Shown: piece by piece, positions 51,644-59,926 of the stretch
Layout: each line of letters begins with the position of its first letter
Numbering within the stretch: the stretch's first letter is position 1
Assembly: GCF_019218885.1 (NCBI RefSeq)
Contig: NZ_JAHUWT010000003.1
Location: 620,001-684,000, forward strand
DNA from: Bordetella sp. BOR01
GTDB taxonomy: Bacteria > Pseudomonadota > Gammaproteobacteria > Burkholderiales > Burkholderiaceae_B
Direction of reading: 5' to 3'
DNA length: 64,000 nucleotides
Notes under the pieces: generated by a model
What the model saw: the letters and a program-made list of their open reading frames with translations, nothing else
What the model was told of the DNA's origin: nothing
Databases searched by the model: none
Translations under genes and position numbers: made by a program

Positions 51644-52615
51644 TCAGTCTGTTGCCGAGATCTGCTGCTCGGCGGCGACTTTGCGCCAACGAGCAATGTC
51701 GTCCCGGATCAGGTGGGCGAACGTCTGCATGGACTCGCCATTGACCTGCGCCCCCATGTCGCCCAGGCGCTTGCGGAATCCCGGGTCCCCCAGTAAAGAA
51801 CCAATGTCGGCCGCTATACGATCGAGCACCGGCGAGGGAGTACCCGCCGGGCTGAATATGCCGACCCAGGTGGATGTATCGAAATCGGCATAACCCGACT
51901 CCGCCACAGTGGGAATGTCGGGAGACAGGTTCAGCCGGGTACTCGAGCTGATGGCCAGCGCCCGTAGCTTGCCGGCTTGCACGAACGGCAACGTCGAGTT
52001 GACATCGCCGAACATAAGATCGGTCTGCTTGCCCAGTGTCGCTGTCAGTGCTGGCGCCGTGCCTTTGAAAGGGACATGAACCATCTGCATGCCCGTCAGG
52101 CTGATCAACAGCGCCATGCCCATGAAGGGAGTCGTCGCCGTTCCGCTGGACGCATATGTCAGCTTGCCCGGCTCACGCTTGGCCTGACGCACCAGTTCGG
52201 CCAGGTTTTGCGCCGGCACCGCGGGATTCACCACCAGCAAGTTCGGGATCGACAGCACCCGTATCACAGGCGTCAGATCCCGCAACGGATCAAACGGCAA
52301 TTTGCGCAGAGCGGGCGAAATCGATATTGAGTTCGACGTGATCAGCAGCGTGTATCCGTCCGGCGGCGCGCGCGTCACGAATTCAGCCGCTATATTGCCG
52401 TCCGCTCCCGGCCGATTCTCGACAACCACGGGCTGCCCCCAGCGCCGGGTCAGGGCATCGCTCAGAAGGCGGGCCGTTGCATCCACGGAGCCACCGGGTG
52501 AAAACGACACGATCAGGCGCACGGGCTTGTCGGGATAGCCGGCGGCATGAGCAGCCCACCCCGCCGAGGCTATTGCCACGGCCGCGCCATACAGGAACCT
52601 TCTCGTCCAGGACAT
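51644..52615 (-). CDS. Bug-family solute-binding protein (first of a tandem pair)
   Basis: A 323-residue protein with signal MSWTRRFLYGAAVAIASAGW (twin Arg present) and cleavage near HAAG. Motifs are VSFSPGGSVDATARLL and VENRPGADG, with APPDGYTLL. The ATG at 52615 has AAGGAGA six bases upstream. It lies directly downstream of another Bug gene and upstream of the acyl-CoA ligase. Confidence 0.94.
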   Translation of the reverse strand: MSWTRRFLYGAAVAIASAGWAAHAAGYPDKPVRLIVSFSPGGSVDATARLLSDALTRRWGQPVVVENRPGADGNIAAEFVTRAPPDGYTLLITSNSISISPALRKLPFDPLRDLTPVIRVLSIPNLLVVNPAVPAQNLAELVRQAKREPGKLTYASSGTATTPFMGMALLISLTGMQMVHVPFKGTAPALTATLGKQTDLMFGDVNSTLPFVQAGKLRALAISSSTRLNLSPDIPTVAESGYADFDTSTWVGIFSPAGTPSPVLDRIAADIGSLLGDPGFRKRLGDMGAQVNGESMQTFAHLIRDDIARWRKVAAEQQISATD

Positions 52616-52638
52616 GGCAGGTCTCCTTGCTGCGGTGT

Positions 52639-53604
52639 TCATTCGGGCTGGAAGCCTGCCTCACGCAGGGTCTGAGCATAAGAGGCCAGTTGAGCCCGGG
52701 TGAATTCGGCCAAGCCTTGTGATGTCGAGGCCTCTGGAAAGAACTGCTGTGCCATCAATTGCCGGCGCACATCCTCGCGCCCGAGAGCCCGGTTGATCTC
52801 GTTCGACAGGCGCGTGACGATTTCCTCTGGCACGCCAGACGGCCCGTATATGCCTGCCCACAGCGTGATCGAGAAGTCCGGCAGGCCGGCTTCTGCCATC
52901 GTGGGCACATCGGGTGCTCCCGGACTGCGCTCTGACAGAGTCGTCACCAGCGCGCGCAACTTGCCTTCGCGCGCATAGCCTTGCGCCGCACTGGGCGTGG
53001 CAAACATCAACTGCACGCGATTGGACACGACGTCGATCAGCGCTGCGGGTTCGCCCTTGTAAGGAACATGCGTCATCTTCACCTTGCCCGCCAGCGACAG
53101 CATCTGGGCCATGGCCACCATGCCGCCGGTATTGCCAGTCGCGTAGGTCAGTTTTCCCGGATTGGCACGCGCGTAGTCCAGTACCTGGCCCAGTGACCTG
53201 AATGGCAAGCTGTCATTGACCCAAAGAAATGACGAATAACGCCCCACCAGAGAGATCGGCGTGAAATCCCTGGCCGGGTCATAGGGTGGTGCTTTGTGCA
53301 TGGCTGGCGCCGCCGCCATGGGACTGTTCGTGCCGAACAGCAGCGTGTAGCCATCGGCGGTTGCCTTGGCGACATAGGCGCCGGCGATAGCGCCGTCGGC
53401 GCCCGGCCGATTCTCCACCACGATGGACTGCCCGACCGATTCGGACAACGCAGCCGCAAGAATGCGGGCCACGACATCCGTGGCCGAGCCTGCAGGAAGA
53501 GGCAGCACCAATTTGACGGGACGCTCGGGATAGCCGGCCCACGCCAGCCCCGACAGCAAAGCCAGCACCGTACACAGCAAGAAGCGTCGGAATGGGTATT
53601 GCAT
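52639..53604 (-). CDS. Bug-family solute-binding protein (second of a tandem pair)
   Basis: A 321-residue protein with signal MQYPFRRFLLCTVLALLSG and cleavage after LAWA. The first loop is off-type, LPLPAGSATDVVARIL, in place of VPFxxGG; the second is VENRPGADG, with ATADGYTLL. GGAGACGCC precedes the ATG at 53604. Both tandem Bugs share VENRPGADG, but the first loops differ, so they may bind two related acids handled by one enzyme set. Confidence 0.93.
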   Translation of the reverse strand: MQYPFRRFLLCTVLALLSGLAWAGYPERPVKLVLPLPAGSATDVVARILAAALSESVGQSIVVENRPGADGAIAGAYVAKATADGYTLLFGTNSPMAAAPAMHKAPPYDPARDFTPISLVGRYSSFLWVNDSLPFRSLGQVLDYARANPGKLTYATGNTGGMVAMAQMLSLAGKVKMTHVPYKGEPAALIDVVSNRVQLMFATPSAAQGYAREGKLRALVTTLSERSPGAPDVPTMAEAGLPDFSITLWAGIYGPSGVPEEIVTRLSNEINRALGREDVRRQLMAQQFFPEASTSQGLAEFTRAQLASYAQTLREAGFQPE

Positions 53605-53663
53605 GGCGTCTCCTCCATTGCATTGCTACCCGGCCAGGCCTGCGCGCACAGAACGCCCTGGTC

Positions 53664-54521
53664 TCAATTTCCCTGGAACACGGGCTTTCGCTTTGCGACG
53701 AATGCCTCGTAGGCGCGCTCGTAGTCCTGGGTCTGCATGCAGATCGCCTGGGCTTGCGCCTCGGCCTCTATCGCGTCATCGATACTCATGCTCCATTCCT
53801 GGTGGATGCAGCGTTTGGTCATGGCGTGGCCGAATGTCGGCCCGTCGGCCAGTGCCGCCGCCATCTCCTGAGCGTCCGCCAACAGTGTCTCCGCACCGCA
53901 CAGGCGGTTGTAGAACCCCCAACGCTCTGCCTCTTCGCCATTCATCGAGCGGCCCGTATAGAGCAGTTCCGCCGCGCGGCCCGCACCGATGATGCGCGGC
54001 AGGATGTTGCAAGCCCCCATATCGGCGCCGGCCAGCCCCACCCGTACGAACAGAAACGCAACCTTGCTGGCGGCCGTGCCCAGGCGCAGGTCGGATGCCA
54101 TGGCCAGGATGGCGCCGGCACCGGCGCATACGCCATCCACCGCCGCGACGATCGGCTGGGGGCAGGCGCGCATGGCTTTCACCAGGTCACCCGTCATGCG
54201 AGTGAATGCCAGCAGGCCATTCATATCGCCGTTGCGCTGCATTTCCACCAAGGGCCCGATGATTTCGTGTACATCGCCGCCCGAGCAGAAATTGTCCCCC
54301 GCCCCCGTGATCACCACGGTCTTGATCTGGTCGGCATAGACCAGATTGCGGAAAAGATCACGCAACTCTGCATACGACTCAAAGGTCAGGGGGTTCTTGC
54401 GTTCGGGGCGATTCAGCGTAATGGTCGCCACCTTGCCGTCCAATTGCCATTTGAAATGGCGCGGCTGATAGTTGGCAAAGTTCAGGCCTTGGGGGCTGAA
54501 AAGATCGGAGGTGGCTGTCAT
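53664..54521 (-). CDS. Crotonase family protein lacking both hydratase glutamates
   Basis: A 285-residue crotonase-fold protein. [11 protein letters not shown] and [13 protein letters not shown] supply the oxyanion hole, but the position of the first catalytic Glu of enoyl-CoA hydratase is Ile, and that of the second is Arg ([12 protein letters not shown]). [15 protein letters not shown] follows, with an Asp as in isomerase or ring-hydrolase members. A hydratase reaction is therefore unlikely; double-bond isomerisation or C-C bond hydrolysis is possible. It lies between the BadH-like SDR and the Bug pair in the TetR-linked minus-strand operon. Confidence 0.86.
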   Translation of the reverse strand: MTATSDLFSPQGLNFANYQPRHFKWQLDGKVATITLNRPERKNPLTFESYAELRDLFRNLVYADQIKTVVITGAGDNFCSGGDVHEIIGPLVEMQRNGDMNGLLAFTRMTGDLVKAMRACPQPIVAAVDGVCAGAGAILAMASDLRLGTAASKVAFLFVRVGLAGADMGACNILPRIIGAGRAAELLYTGRSMNGEEAERWGFYNRLCGAETLLADAQEMAAALADGPTFGHAMTKRCIHQEWSMSIDDAIEAEAQAQAICMQTQDYERAYEAFVAKRKPVFQGN

Positions 54522-54570
54522 GATGTTTCACTTGCTAGTGGAAAAGGAAAAATGCTCGCGCAACCGCTGC

Positions 54571-55314
54571 CTAGCCCACCATCGTGAGGCCGCCGCTCAC
54601 GCTCAGGACCTGTGCGGTCACATAGTCGGATTCGGCGCCGGCGAAGAACAGAATCGCGTTGGCGGTTTCCTCGGGCTTGGCCAAGCGCCGGAACGGTATG
54701 GCTTTCACCAGCGCCTCCTTCAGCTTTTCCGGCTGCGCATGGAAAAGCGGCGTATCGGTAGGGCCGGGGCATATGCAGTTGACATGGATCTGGTAACGCG
54801 AGATCTCTCGGGCCAGCGACTTGGTGAAGGCGATTACACCGCCCTTGGCGGCCGCATAGACCGTTTCCCCCATGCTTCCCACCCGCCCGGCATCGCTGGC
54901 GATATTGACGATCTTGCCCCGGTTCGCCGCGATCATCGATGGCAGCAACGCCTGTGTCAGCAGCACCGGGCCGGCCAGGTTGATGCTCAAGACCTTGTCG
55001 ATGAATTCAGGCGTGTTGTCGATGAATGGCTGAATCCGGTCCCATCCAGCGGTATTGACGATGACGTCGATATTCCGGTGCTTTTCCAGTACCTGGGCGG
55101 CAGCCTGCAAGACAGAATCCCGGCTCTCCAGGTCCAGGTAGAAGTATTCAACGGATCCGGCAGCCTCGGGCTGCGCCACCAGGCGCGCGGCCCCTTCGCG
55201 GTCGATGTCCAGCGCACACACGTGCACGCCTTTGCGAACCAACGCAAGCACCGTCGCTTTGCCGATACCCGAGGCCGCTCCAGTGACCACCGCTACATTC
55301 TTTTCGTTGGACAT
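54571..55314 (-). CDS. Short-chain dehydrogenase, BadH-like (2-hydroxycyclohexanecarboxyl-CoA dehydrogenase type)
   Basis: A 247-residue SDR with TGAASGIG, VNTAGWD, NIASDAGRVGS and YAAAK active-site Lys. The phrases NTAGWD, NIASDAxRVGS, CPGPTDT and VLSVSGGLTM are characteristic of BadH, which oxidises 2-hydroxycyclohexane-1-carbonyl-CoA to the 2-oxo compound. The Asp in CALDIDRE favours NAD+. The match is by eye and covers most of the protein. It would oxidise the hydroxyacyl-CoA made by a hydratase in the same operon, and could stand in for the degenerate dehydrogenase half encoded at 48275. Confidence 0.9.
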   Translation of the reverse strand: MSNEKNVAVVTGAASGIGKATVLALVRKGVHVCALDIDREGAARLVAQPEAAGSVEYFYLDLESRDSVLQAAAQVLEKHRNIDVIVNTAGWDRIQPFIDNTPEFIDKVLSINLAGPVLLTQALLPSMIAANRGKIVNIASDAGRVGSMGETVYAAAKGGVIAFTKSLAREISRYQIHVNCICPGPTDTPLFHAQPEKLKEALVKAIPFRRLAKPEETANAILFFAGAESDYVTAQVLSVSGGLTMVG

Positions 55315-55338
55315 GCCCGTTCCTTCGTCTATGTGGAA

Positions 55339-56091
55339 TTACCTGTCGAGGAAAGCCGCAACGCGTCGTCGTGTGTCGGCGTTGCTGAAGAGTGCTTCAG
55401 TCGCATCGAGCTCGGCCTGGAACCCATCGCGCGAGGCGTCTGCGGCCAGCGCAATGCAGGCCTTGGCCGCGGCGAGCGCGGCCGGGGCAAGATCGGCGAT
55501 ACGGCATGCGATCTGCCGCGCATGGTCGGTCAACTGCAAGGCAGGCACCGACCATTGCACCAATCCAAGACGACAGGCGGTCTGGCCGTCGACCACCTCG
55601 CCTCCCAGGATCAGCCGCGAAGCGGTGCCCTTGCCGCACAGCCAGGACAGCCGCTGGGTACCACCGGCGCCCGGCAGCAGGCCCAGGCGCGCCTCGGGCA
55701 ATCCCAGGCTGGCTTCGTGCGCGGCGATCCTCAGGTCGCAGCACAACGCCATCTCCAGTCCACCGCCCAAGGCGGCGCCGCCAATCTCGGCCATGGTGAC
55801 TTGCGGCAACGCTTCCAGTCGCGCGAAAAGATCATGGAAGCGCCGGATGTCGGCCACCATCGCCTTCGCGCCGGCGGGCTCCGCGAAGTGACTTTGAATC
55901 TGCGCCAGGTCGGCTCCGGCGCAGAAGGTCTTGGCAGAAGACCGAACCCACAGCACCGACCAGTCGTTTCGCGCGGCTAGCTGGTCCAGCACGGCATGGA
56001 AACAATCAATCCAGGTGTTGTTGATGGCGTTGACCGGCGGCCGCGCCAATGTGGCGGTCGCGATGCCGGCATGTACGTTCACTTCGATCAA
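55339..56091 (-). CDS. Enoyl-CoA hydratase family protein
   Basis: A 250-residue crotonase with both catalytic Glu residues in place (GGGLEMALCCD and LPEARLGLLPGAGGTQRL) and CAGADLAQ in the oxyanion region. It should hydrate a 2-enoyl-CoA. An in-frame ATG exists at 56139, but it lies inside a TetR-type operator; the TTG at 56091 (MIEVNVHAG) has GGGAG seven bases upstream and gives the usual family N terminus, so it is preferred. It is the first gene of the minus-strand operon of the TetR locus. Confidence 0.85.
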   Translation of the reverse strand: MIEVNVHAGIATATLARPPVNAINNTWIDCFHAVLDQLAARNDWSVLWVRSSAKTFCAGADLAQIQSHFAEPAGAKAMVADIRRFHDLFARLEALPQVTMAEIGGAALGGGLEMALCCDLRIAAHEASLGLPEARLGLLPGAGGTQRLSWLCGKGTASRLILGGEVVDGQTACRLGLVQWSVPALQLTDHARQIACRIADLAPAALAAAKACIALAADASRDGFQAELDATEALFSNADTRRRVAAFLDR

Positions 56092-56126
56092 GACGCGACT
56101 CCCGTGCAGTTCCGGCACCCAAAAAG

Positions 56127-56144
56127 AATGAACAGTCATTCATT
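56127..56144. promoter_or_regulatory. TetR-type operator 1 (AATGAACAGTCATTCATT)
   Basis: An 18-base dyad that matches the shared pattern AATGAACGATCGTTCATT at 15 positions. It lies 36 bases upstream of the chosen start of the minus-strand operon. Confidence 0.7.
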
Positions 56145-56202
56145 AATCAGGGCGAAATTTGGCTTGCACGCAAAAGCAAGTCCAGGCGGCGATCAAAAAT
56201 AG

Positions 56203-56220
56203 AATGAATGATCGTTCATT
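56203..56220. promoter_or_regulatory. TetR-type operator 2 (AATGAATGATCGTTCATT)
   Basis: Matches the shared pattern at 17 of 18 positions. It lies 76 bases (centre to centre) from operator 1, between the TetR gene end and the minus-strand operon, so both sites can act on the operon promoter. Confidence 0.75.
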
Positions 56221-56302
56221 TACTCGGCCGAATTCTGGCACGCGCGATAGTGCGGTGTCAATACCGCACTACTCCCCCATCGTGCCCTCGCTTCTTGCCG
56301 CC

Positions 56303-56977
56303 TTACAGAGCAGGACGCTGCCGCTGATAGACGCGCCGGCCTCGCACCGTCAACACGGGGCCCAGCATCAGGTCCAGCCCGCGGTCGACATAGGTGTCCA
56401 CGCTCATCATTCCCCTAAAGCGCCAGGACTTGAGCGCCCATGCATGCGAAAACATGACGAGCTGGTACGTCATGAGCTCGATATCGATCGTTTTCTCGAA
56501 GATACCGGCGTCAATGCAATCTTGTATGCATGCCGCGATCAGCGCATTGCTGTCCAGCTCTTTTTGCTGGATGGCGACCCGCCTTTCCTTGCGCAGGGAT
56601 TTGGTTTCACGGTATGCCAGCACAGTAGCGTTGGCGTTGCTGTCATTGACATGGCAATACGCATGCACGGCGGCGCGGAACCGCTCGAGCGGATCTTCCA
56701 GGCCTTCCAGGGCCTTGGGAATCTCTTGCGCATACGTATCCAGCACGGTCAATAGAGCCAGGAAGAGGATGTCTTCCTTGTCTTCGACGTACTGATAGAT
56801 CAATCCGATACTGACCTTGGCAGCCTGTGCAATCTCCCGGATGGTGGTGACGTGGTATCCATGCTGGCCAAACAAGTCTATGGCCGCATTGATGAACTGA
56901 CTGCGCCGTTTGGCCACAAGCTCAGGAGCGTCGACCTTGCTCTTGACAGTACCTTGGGGGTTGGTGGGTAGATCCAT
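56303..56977 (-). CDS. TetR family transcriptional regulator
   Basis: A 224-residue repressor. The HTH is in AAIDLFGQHGYHVTTIREIAQAAKVSIGLIYQYVEDKEDIL, seen in part as TTIREIAQAAKVSIG. The helical ligand domain follows; the type is like acyl-CoA-responsive regulators, so a CoA thioester of the pathway is a likely inducer. The gene is divergent from the SDR at 57155, with operator 3 between them, and its end faces operators 1 and 2. Four matching palindromes around its locus suggest it controls both arms and itself. Confidence 0.92.
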   Translation of the reverse strand: MDLPTNPQGTVKSKVDAPELVAKRRSQFINAAIDLFGQHGYHVTTIREIAQAAKVSIGLIYQYVEDKEDILFLALLTVLDTYAQEIPKALEGLEDPLERFRAAVHAYCHVNDSNANATVLAYRETKSLRKERRVAIQQKELDSNALIAACIQDCIDAGIFEKTIDIELMTYQLVMFSHAWALKSWRFRGMMSVDTYVDRGLDLMLGPVLTVRGRRVYQRQRPAL

Positions 56978-57069
56978 GTATCGGAATAGGCGCCAGCGGC
57001 GCTTTGGACAAAAGGAAATGGTTGGAAGTGTTCCGGTTCGGCAAGTCTATGCCTACAATGACCGCTCAA

Positions 57070-57087
57070 AATGAATGAGCGTTCGTT
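57070..57087. promoter_or_regulatory. TetR-type operator 3 (AATGAATGAGCGTTCGTT)
   Basis: Matches the shared 18-base pattern at 15 positions. It lies in the 177-bp divergent region between the TetR gene and the SDR gene at 57155, so it can serve both autoregulation and control of the SDR unit. Confidence 0.7.
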
Positions 57088-57154
57088 TTTTTGCCTTGCG
57101 GCAATTGTAACATGTGCACTGGCCGATGCCGCCGGCGCCAACGAGGAGCCATAC

Positions 57155-57913
57155 ATGGACCTGGGTATTGAAGGAAAGACGGCGATCGTGACTGCCTCGA
57201 GCAGCGGTCTGGGCCACGCCATCGCGCACCGGTTGGCCCGGGAGGGCTGCCGCATCGTGCTATTCGCGCGGTCGCGCGACAAGCTCGAAACAGCTGCCGC
57301 GGAACTACGCCAACAACATGGCGTTCAGGCGTTGGCCGTGGCTGGCGATATGGCGCAGGCCGCGGACGTCGACAGGTTGCTCGCCGAGTGCGCCGCATTC
57401 GACGGTCCGGACATTCTGGTGTTGAACACGGGCCGCCCTCCTCTGGGCATGCGCACTGTATTGGAGGAAACCGACGATGCGCGCTGGACTGAAGCTTATG
57501 AAACCCAGCTATGGGGAGCCGTCAGGGTCGCTCGCCGCATTGTGCCGGCCATTGCGAACCGCGGCTGGGGCCGCGTAATCGGAGTGACCTCGGCATCGGT
57601 CAAGCAACCCATGCCCAAGCATGCACTTTCGACTGTCTATCGCGCCGGCGTACAAGCCATGCTCAAGCACATGGCAAACGAAGTCGCGGCTCAGGGTGTT
57701 ACGGTAAATTCTGTATGTCCCGCCTCCATCGGTACTGAAGCACTTACCACGTCATATAGCGCTGCCGACCGGATCAAGGCTGTACCGCTCGGGCGCCTGG
57801 GAACCCCAGATGAGCTTGCCGCAGCGGTCGCATTCTTCGCGTCGGTGCAAGCCGGCTTCATCACCGGCGCCAGCCTGCATGTCGATGGCGGAATGGTTGC
57901 GGCCCTGCAATGA
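57155..57913 (+). CDS. SDR family oxidoreductase with atypical active site
   Basis: A 252-residue Rossmann protein with TASSSGLGHAIA as cofactor motif, NTGRPP in place of NNAG, and SASVKQPMPKHALSTVYRAGV around the active site (seen as TSASVKQPM and TVYRAGV). The Tyr is kept but the Lys four residues later is Val, so the normal YxxxK proton relay is missing. Some FabG-like subfamilies show this. The ATG at 57155 has GAGGAG six bases upstream; the longer frame from 57071 would begin inside operator 3. It overlaps the next gene by ATGA. Confidence 0.86.
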   Translation: MDLGIEGKTAIVTASSSGLGHAIAHRLAREGCRIVLFARSRDKLETAAAELRQQHGVQALAVAGDMAQAADVDRLLAECAAFDGPDILVLNTGRPPLGMRTVLEETDDARWTEAYETQLWGAVRVARRIVPAIANRGWGRVIGVTSASVKQPMPKHALSTVYRAGVQAMLKHMANEVAAQGVTVNSVCPASIGTEALTTSYSAADRIKAVPLGRLGTPDELAAAVAFFASVQAGFITGASLHVDGGMVAALQ

Positions 57914-58602
57914 AGCCCGGAACCCACTCCGCCGCGCTGGTATTTGTCTGGACCGATATCCCGCCGGCCGATGAGCCGGCGTTTAATGATTGGTATAACC
58001 GCGAACATGTGCGCGACCGCGTGCTCGCCATTCCCGGTTATCACTGGGGCAGGCGTTTTGCGGCCATGCGGAGCGGCCCCAAATACCTGGCCCTGTATCG
58101 CACCGCATCGCTCTCGATCTTCGAAGACGAGCACTATCAGGCCTTGCAGCGACGGCCCGACGACAATAGCCGACGCTTCATCCCGCTGTTTCACAATACA
58201 GTCAAGGGATTCTGCGCCCTGACCGTCGAGTGCGGCGAAGCCGAAGCCGCGTACGCTGCCCTGATCCCTCTTCGGTGGCGCGCTCCGGATCACGATGCGC
58301 TGCGCGCGTGGCTGGGACAAGTACAACTGCCCGCGCTACTGACACGCGAATCGATGGTTGCGGCACGCATGGCCGAGACAGATCATGCCCTGACGTCGCG
58401 GATGGGCGCGCGCTTTCTTCGGCAAGGCGATCGCACCGTCGATGCGCTGCTGATCCTGGAGGCCACTCATCCCACCCCATTGCGCAGCGCCGTCACGGCA
58501 ATCGACCTGCAACAGCTGGCACGACTCGGGGCCGTTCCGGATACCCGCCCCGTCATCTTTCGCCAACTGCTGGCGGTCCACCCGCCCGCGACGCGCCCTT
58601 GA
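57910..58602 (+). CDS. Uncharacterised EthD-like (dimeric alpha/beta-barrel) protein
   Basis: A 230-residue protein of unknown role. The N-terminal part has FNDWYNREHVRDRVLAIPG, seen in part as NDWYNREHVRDR, which resembles the EthD/ABM-type dimeric ferredoxin-like fold (WYxxEH...R...PG). The second half may repeat the fold (ESMVAARMAETDHALTSR) with weaker similarity. No signal peptide or membrane segment is seen. It is coupled to the SDR by ATGA, so it probably acts in the same pathway. No known pathway enzyme could be matched. Confidence 0.75.
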   Translation: MKPGTHSAALVFVWTDIPPADEPAFNDWYNREHVRDRVLAIPGYHWGRRFAAMRSGPKYLALYRTASLSIFEDEHYQALQRRPDDNSRRFIPLFHNTVKGFCALTVECGEAEAAYAALIPLRWRAPDHDALRAWLGQVQLPALLTRESMVAARMAETDHALTSRMGARFLRQGDRTVDALLILEATHPTPLRSAVTAIDLQQLARLGAVPDTRPVIFRQLLAVHPPATRP

Positions 58603-58631
58603 CAAAGCGCATCGCTGGCATCATCATCGAA

Positions 58632-58649
58632 ACTGAACGATCGTTCATT
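58632..58649. promoter_or_regulatory. TetR-type operator 4 (contains TGAACGATCGTTCA)
   Basis: Matches the shared pattern at 17 of 18 positions and holds the perfect 14-base palindrome TGAACGATCGTTCA. It lies 65 bases upstream of the acyl-CoA dehydrogenase start, so the plus-strand enzyme operon likely has its own TetR-controlled promoter here. Confidence 0.78.
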
Positions 58650-58713
58650 CTTTCCGGGTGAACAGCTGGCGTCGTTCGGCAGATGGTCGTTTACCAACTT
58701 CCCAGAGGGAGCA

Positions 58714-59868
58714 ATGACGGCATTCAAACTGAACGACGACCAACGGCAGATCCAAGATCTGGTCAGGCGCATCGCCCAGGAAAAAGTCGCGCCGCGCGCC
58801 AACGATATCGACCGCACCGGCGAGTATCCACAGGACATGTTCGAGCTACTGTGCAACCTCGGCCTGTTCGCCCTGCCCTTCCCGCCCGAGCATGGCGGCG
58901 CAGGCAGCCTGGTGTCGGCATGCCTCGCCATCGAAGAACTGGGGCGCGTCTGCTACAACACCGCTTACCTGCTGGCCGTCCAATGGACCCCCTTCGGGGC
59001 GATTCTGGCTGGCGGCACTGCCGAACAGAAAAACCGCTGGTTACCCGACTTGGCCACCGGCAAGGCCCGCGCGTCGATATCGGTCACGGAAACCCAAAGC
59101 GGCTCGGATGTCGGCGGCATCCGTACCCGGGCGCGGCGCGTGCCGGACGGCTACACATTGTCAGGCTCCAAGGTCTGGTGCACTGGCGCCTCGGTATCCG
59201 ACTACATCTTCGTGGCCGCCAAGACCGGAGAAGACAACACGCGCGCAGGCATCAACCTGTTCCGCGTGCCGCGCGAGGCCAGCGGCCTGCAAATCGGCCG
59301 CAAGGAAGAGAAGACCGGAGCGCGCGGTGTGCCCTCCCATCCGCTGTTCCTGGATGATGTCTTCGTGCCTGCCGACGACTGCCTGGGCGCCGAACACGGC
59401 GGGTTCAAGCTGGTGATGGAAGCCTTCAACACGGCCCGGCCGATCCACGCGGCACGCGGCGTGGCCCTGGCTCAGGGTGCGATCGACCATGCCGTCGCGT
59501 TCATCAAGAACCGCAGCGCGTTCGGCCAGCCGGCAGAGAATTTCCAGGGCTTGCGCTGGATGCTCGCCGACATGGCGATCCAGACCGACGCTGCGCGCGC
59601 CCTGGTATATAGCGTCGCCCAATCCGTGGATGACGGAGTCAGCGGCAAGGCGCTGGCACCCATGGCCGCCGCCGCGAAGTGCTTTGCGACCGACGTCGCC
59701 ATGAAGGTCGCCACGGATGCCGTGCAACTCTTCGGCGCTGCCGGAATCACGACGGACTACCCCATCAACCGCTATATGCGGGATGCGAAAGTCCTGCAGA
59801 TCATAGAAGGCACCAACCAGATACAACGCAACATCGTCGCCAATGCCCTTCTGGGCCGGGCCGGCTGA
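58714..59868 (+). CDS. Acyl-CoA dehydrogenase (AliB-like)
   Basis: A 384-residue acyl-CoA dehydrogenase. SVTETQSGSDVGG, LSGSKVWCTGASVSDY, ATDAVQLFGAAGIT and VLQIIEGTNQIQRN are standard motifs, with the FAD/catalytic C-terminal part intact. It forms the 2,3-double bond of an acyl-CoA. With the BadH-like SDR and the acid-CoA ligase in the same regulon, it could be the counterpart of AliB (cyclohexanecarboxyl-CoA dehydrogenase). GGAGCA precedes the ATG at 58714 and operator 4 lies upstream. Confidence 0.92.
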   Translation: MTAFKLNDDQRQIQDLVRRIAQEKVAPRANDIDRTGEYPQDMFELLCNLGLFALPFPPEHGGAGSLVSACLAIEELGRVCYNTAYLLAVQWTPFGAILAGGTAEQKNRWLPDLATGKARASISVTETQSGSDVGGIRTRARRVPDGYTLSGSKVWCTGASVSDYIFVAAKTGEDNTRAGINLFRVPREASGLQIGRKEEKTGARGVPSHPLFLDDVFVPADDCLGAEHGGFKLVMEAFNTARPIHAARGVALAQGAIDHAVAFIKNRSAFGQPAENFQGLRWMLADMAIQTDAARALVYSVAQSVDDGVSGKALAPMAAAAKCFATDVAMKVATDAVQLFGAAGITTDYPINRYMRDAKVLQIIEGTNQIQRNIVANALLGRAG

Positions 59869-59926
59869 TCGCGCGATACGACCGGCTGCCCCCCCAGCCA
59901 CGAACTGCAGAACCCGGAGATGCGCA

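Noticed and set aside
56092-56139. ATG at 56139 as the start of the first crotonase gene
   Set aside because: It falls inside a TetR-type operator, adds residues not typical of the family, and has no ribosome binding site, unlike the TTG at 56091.
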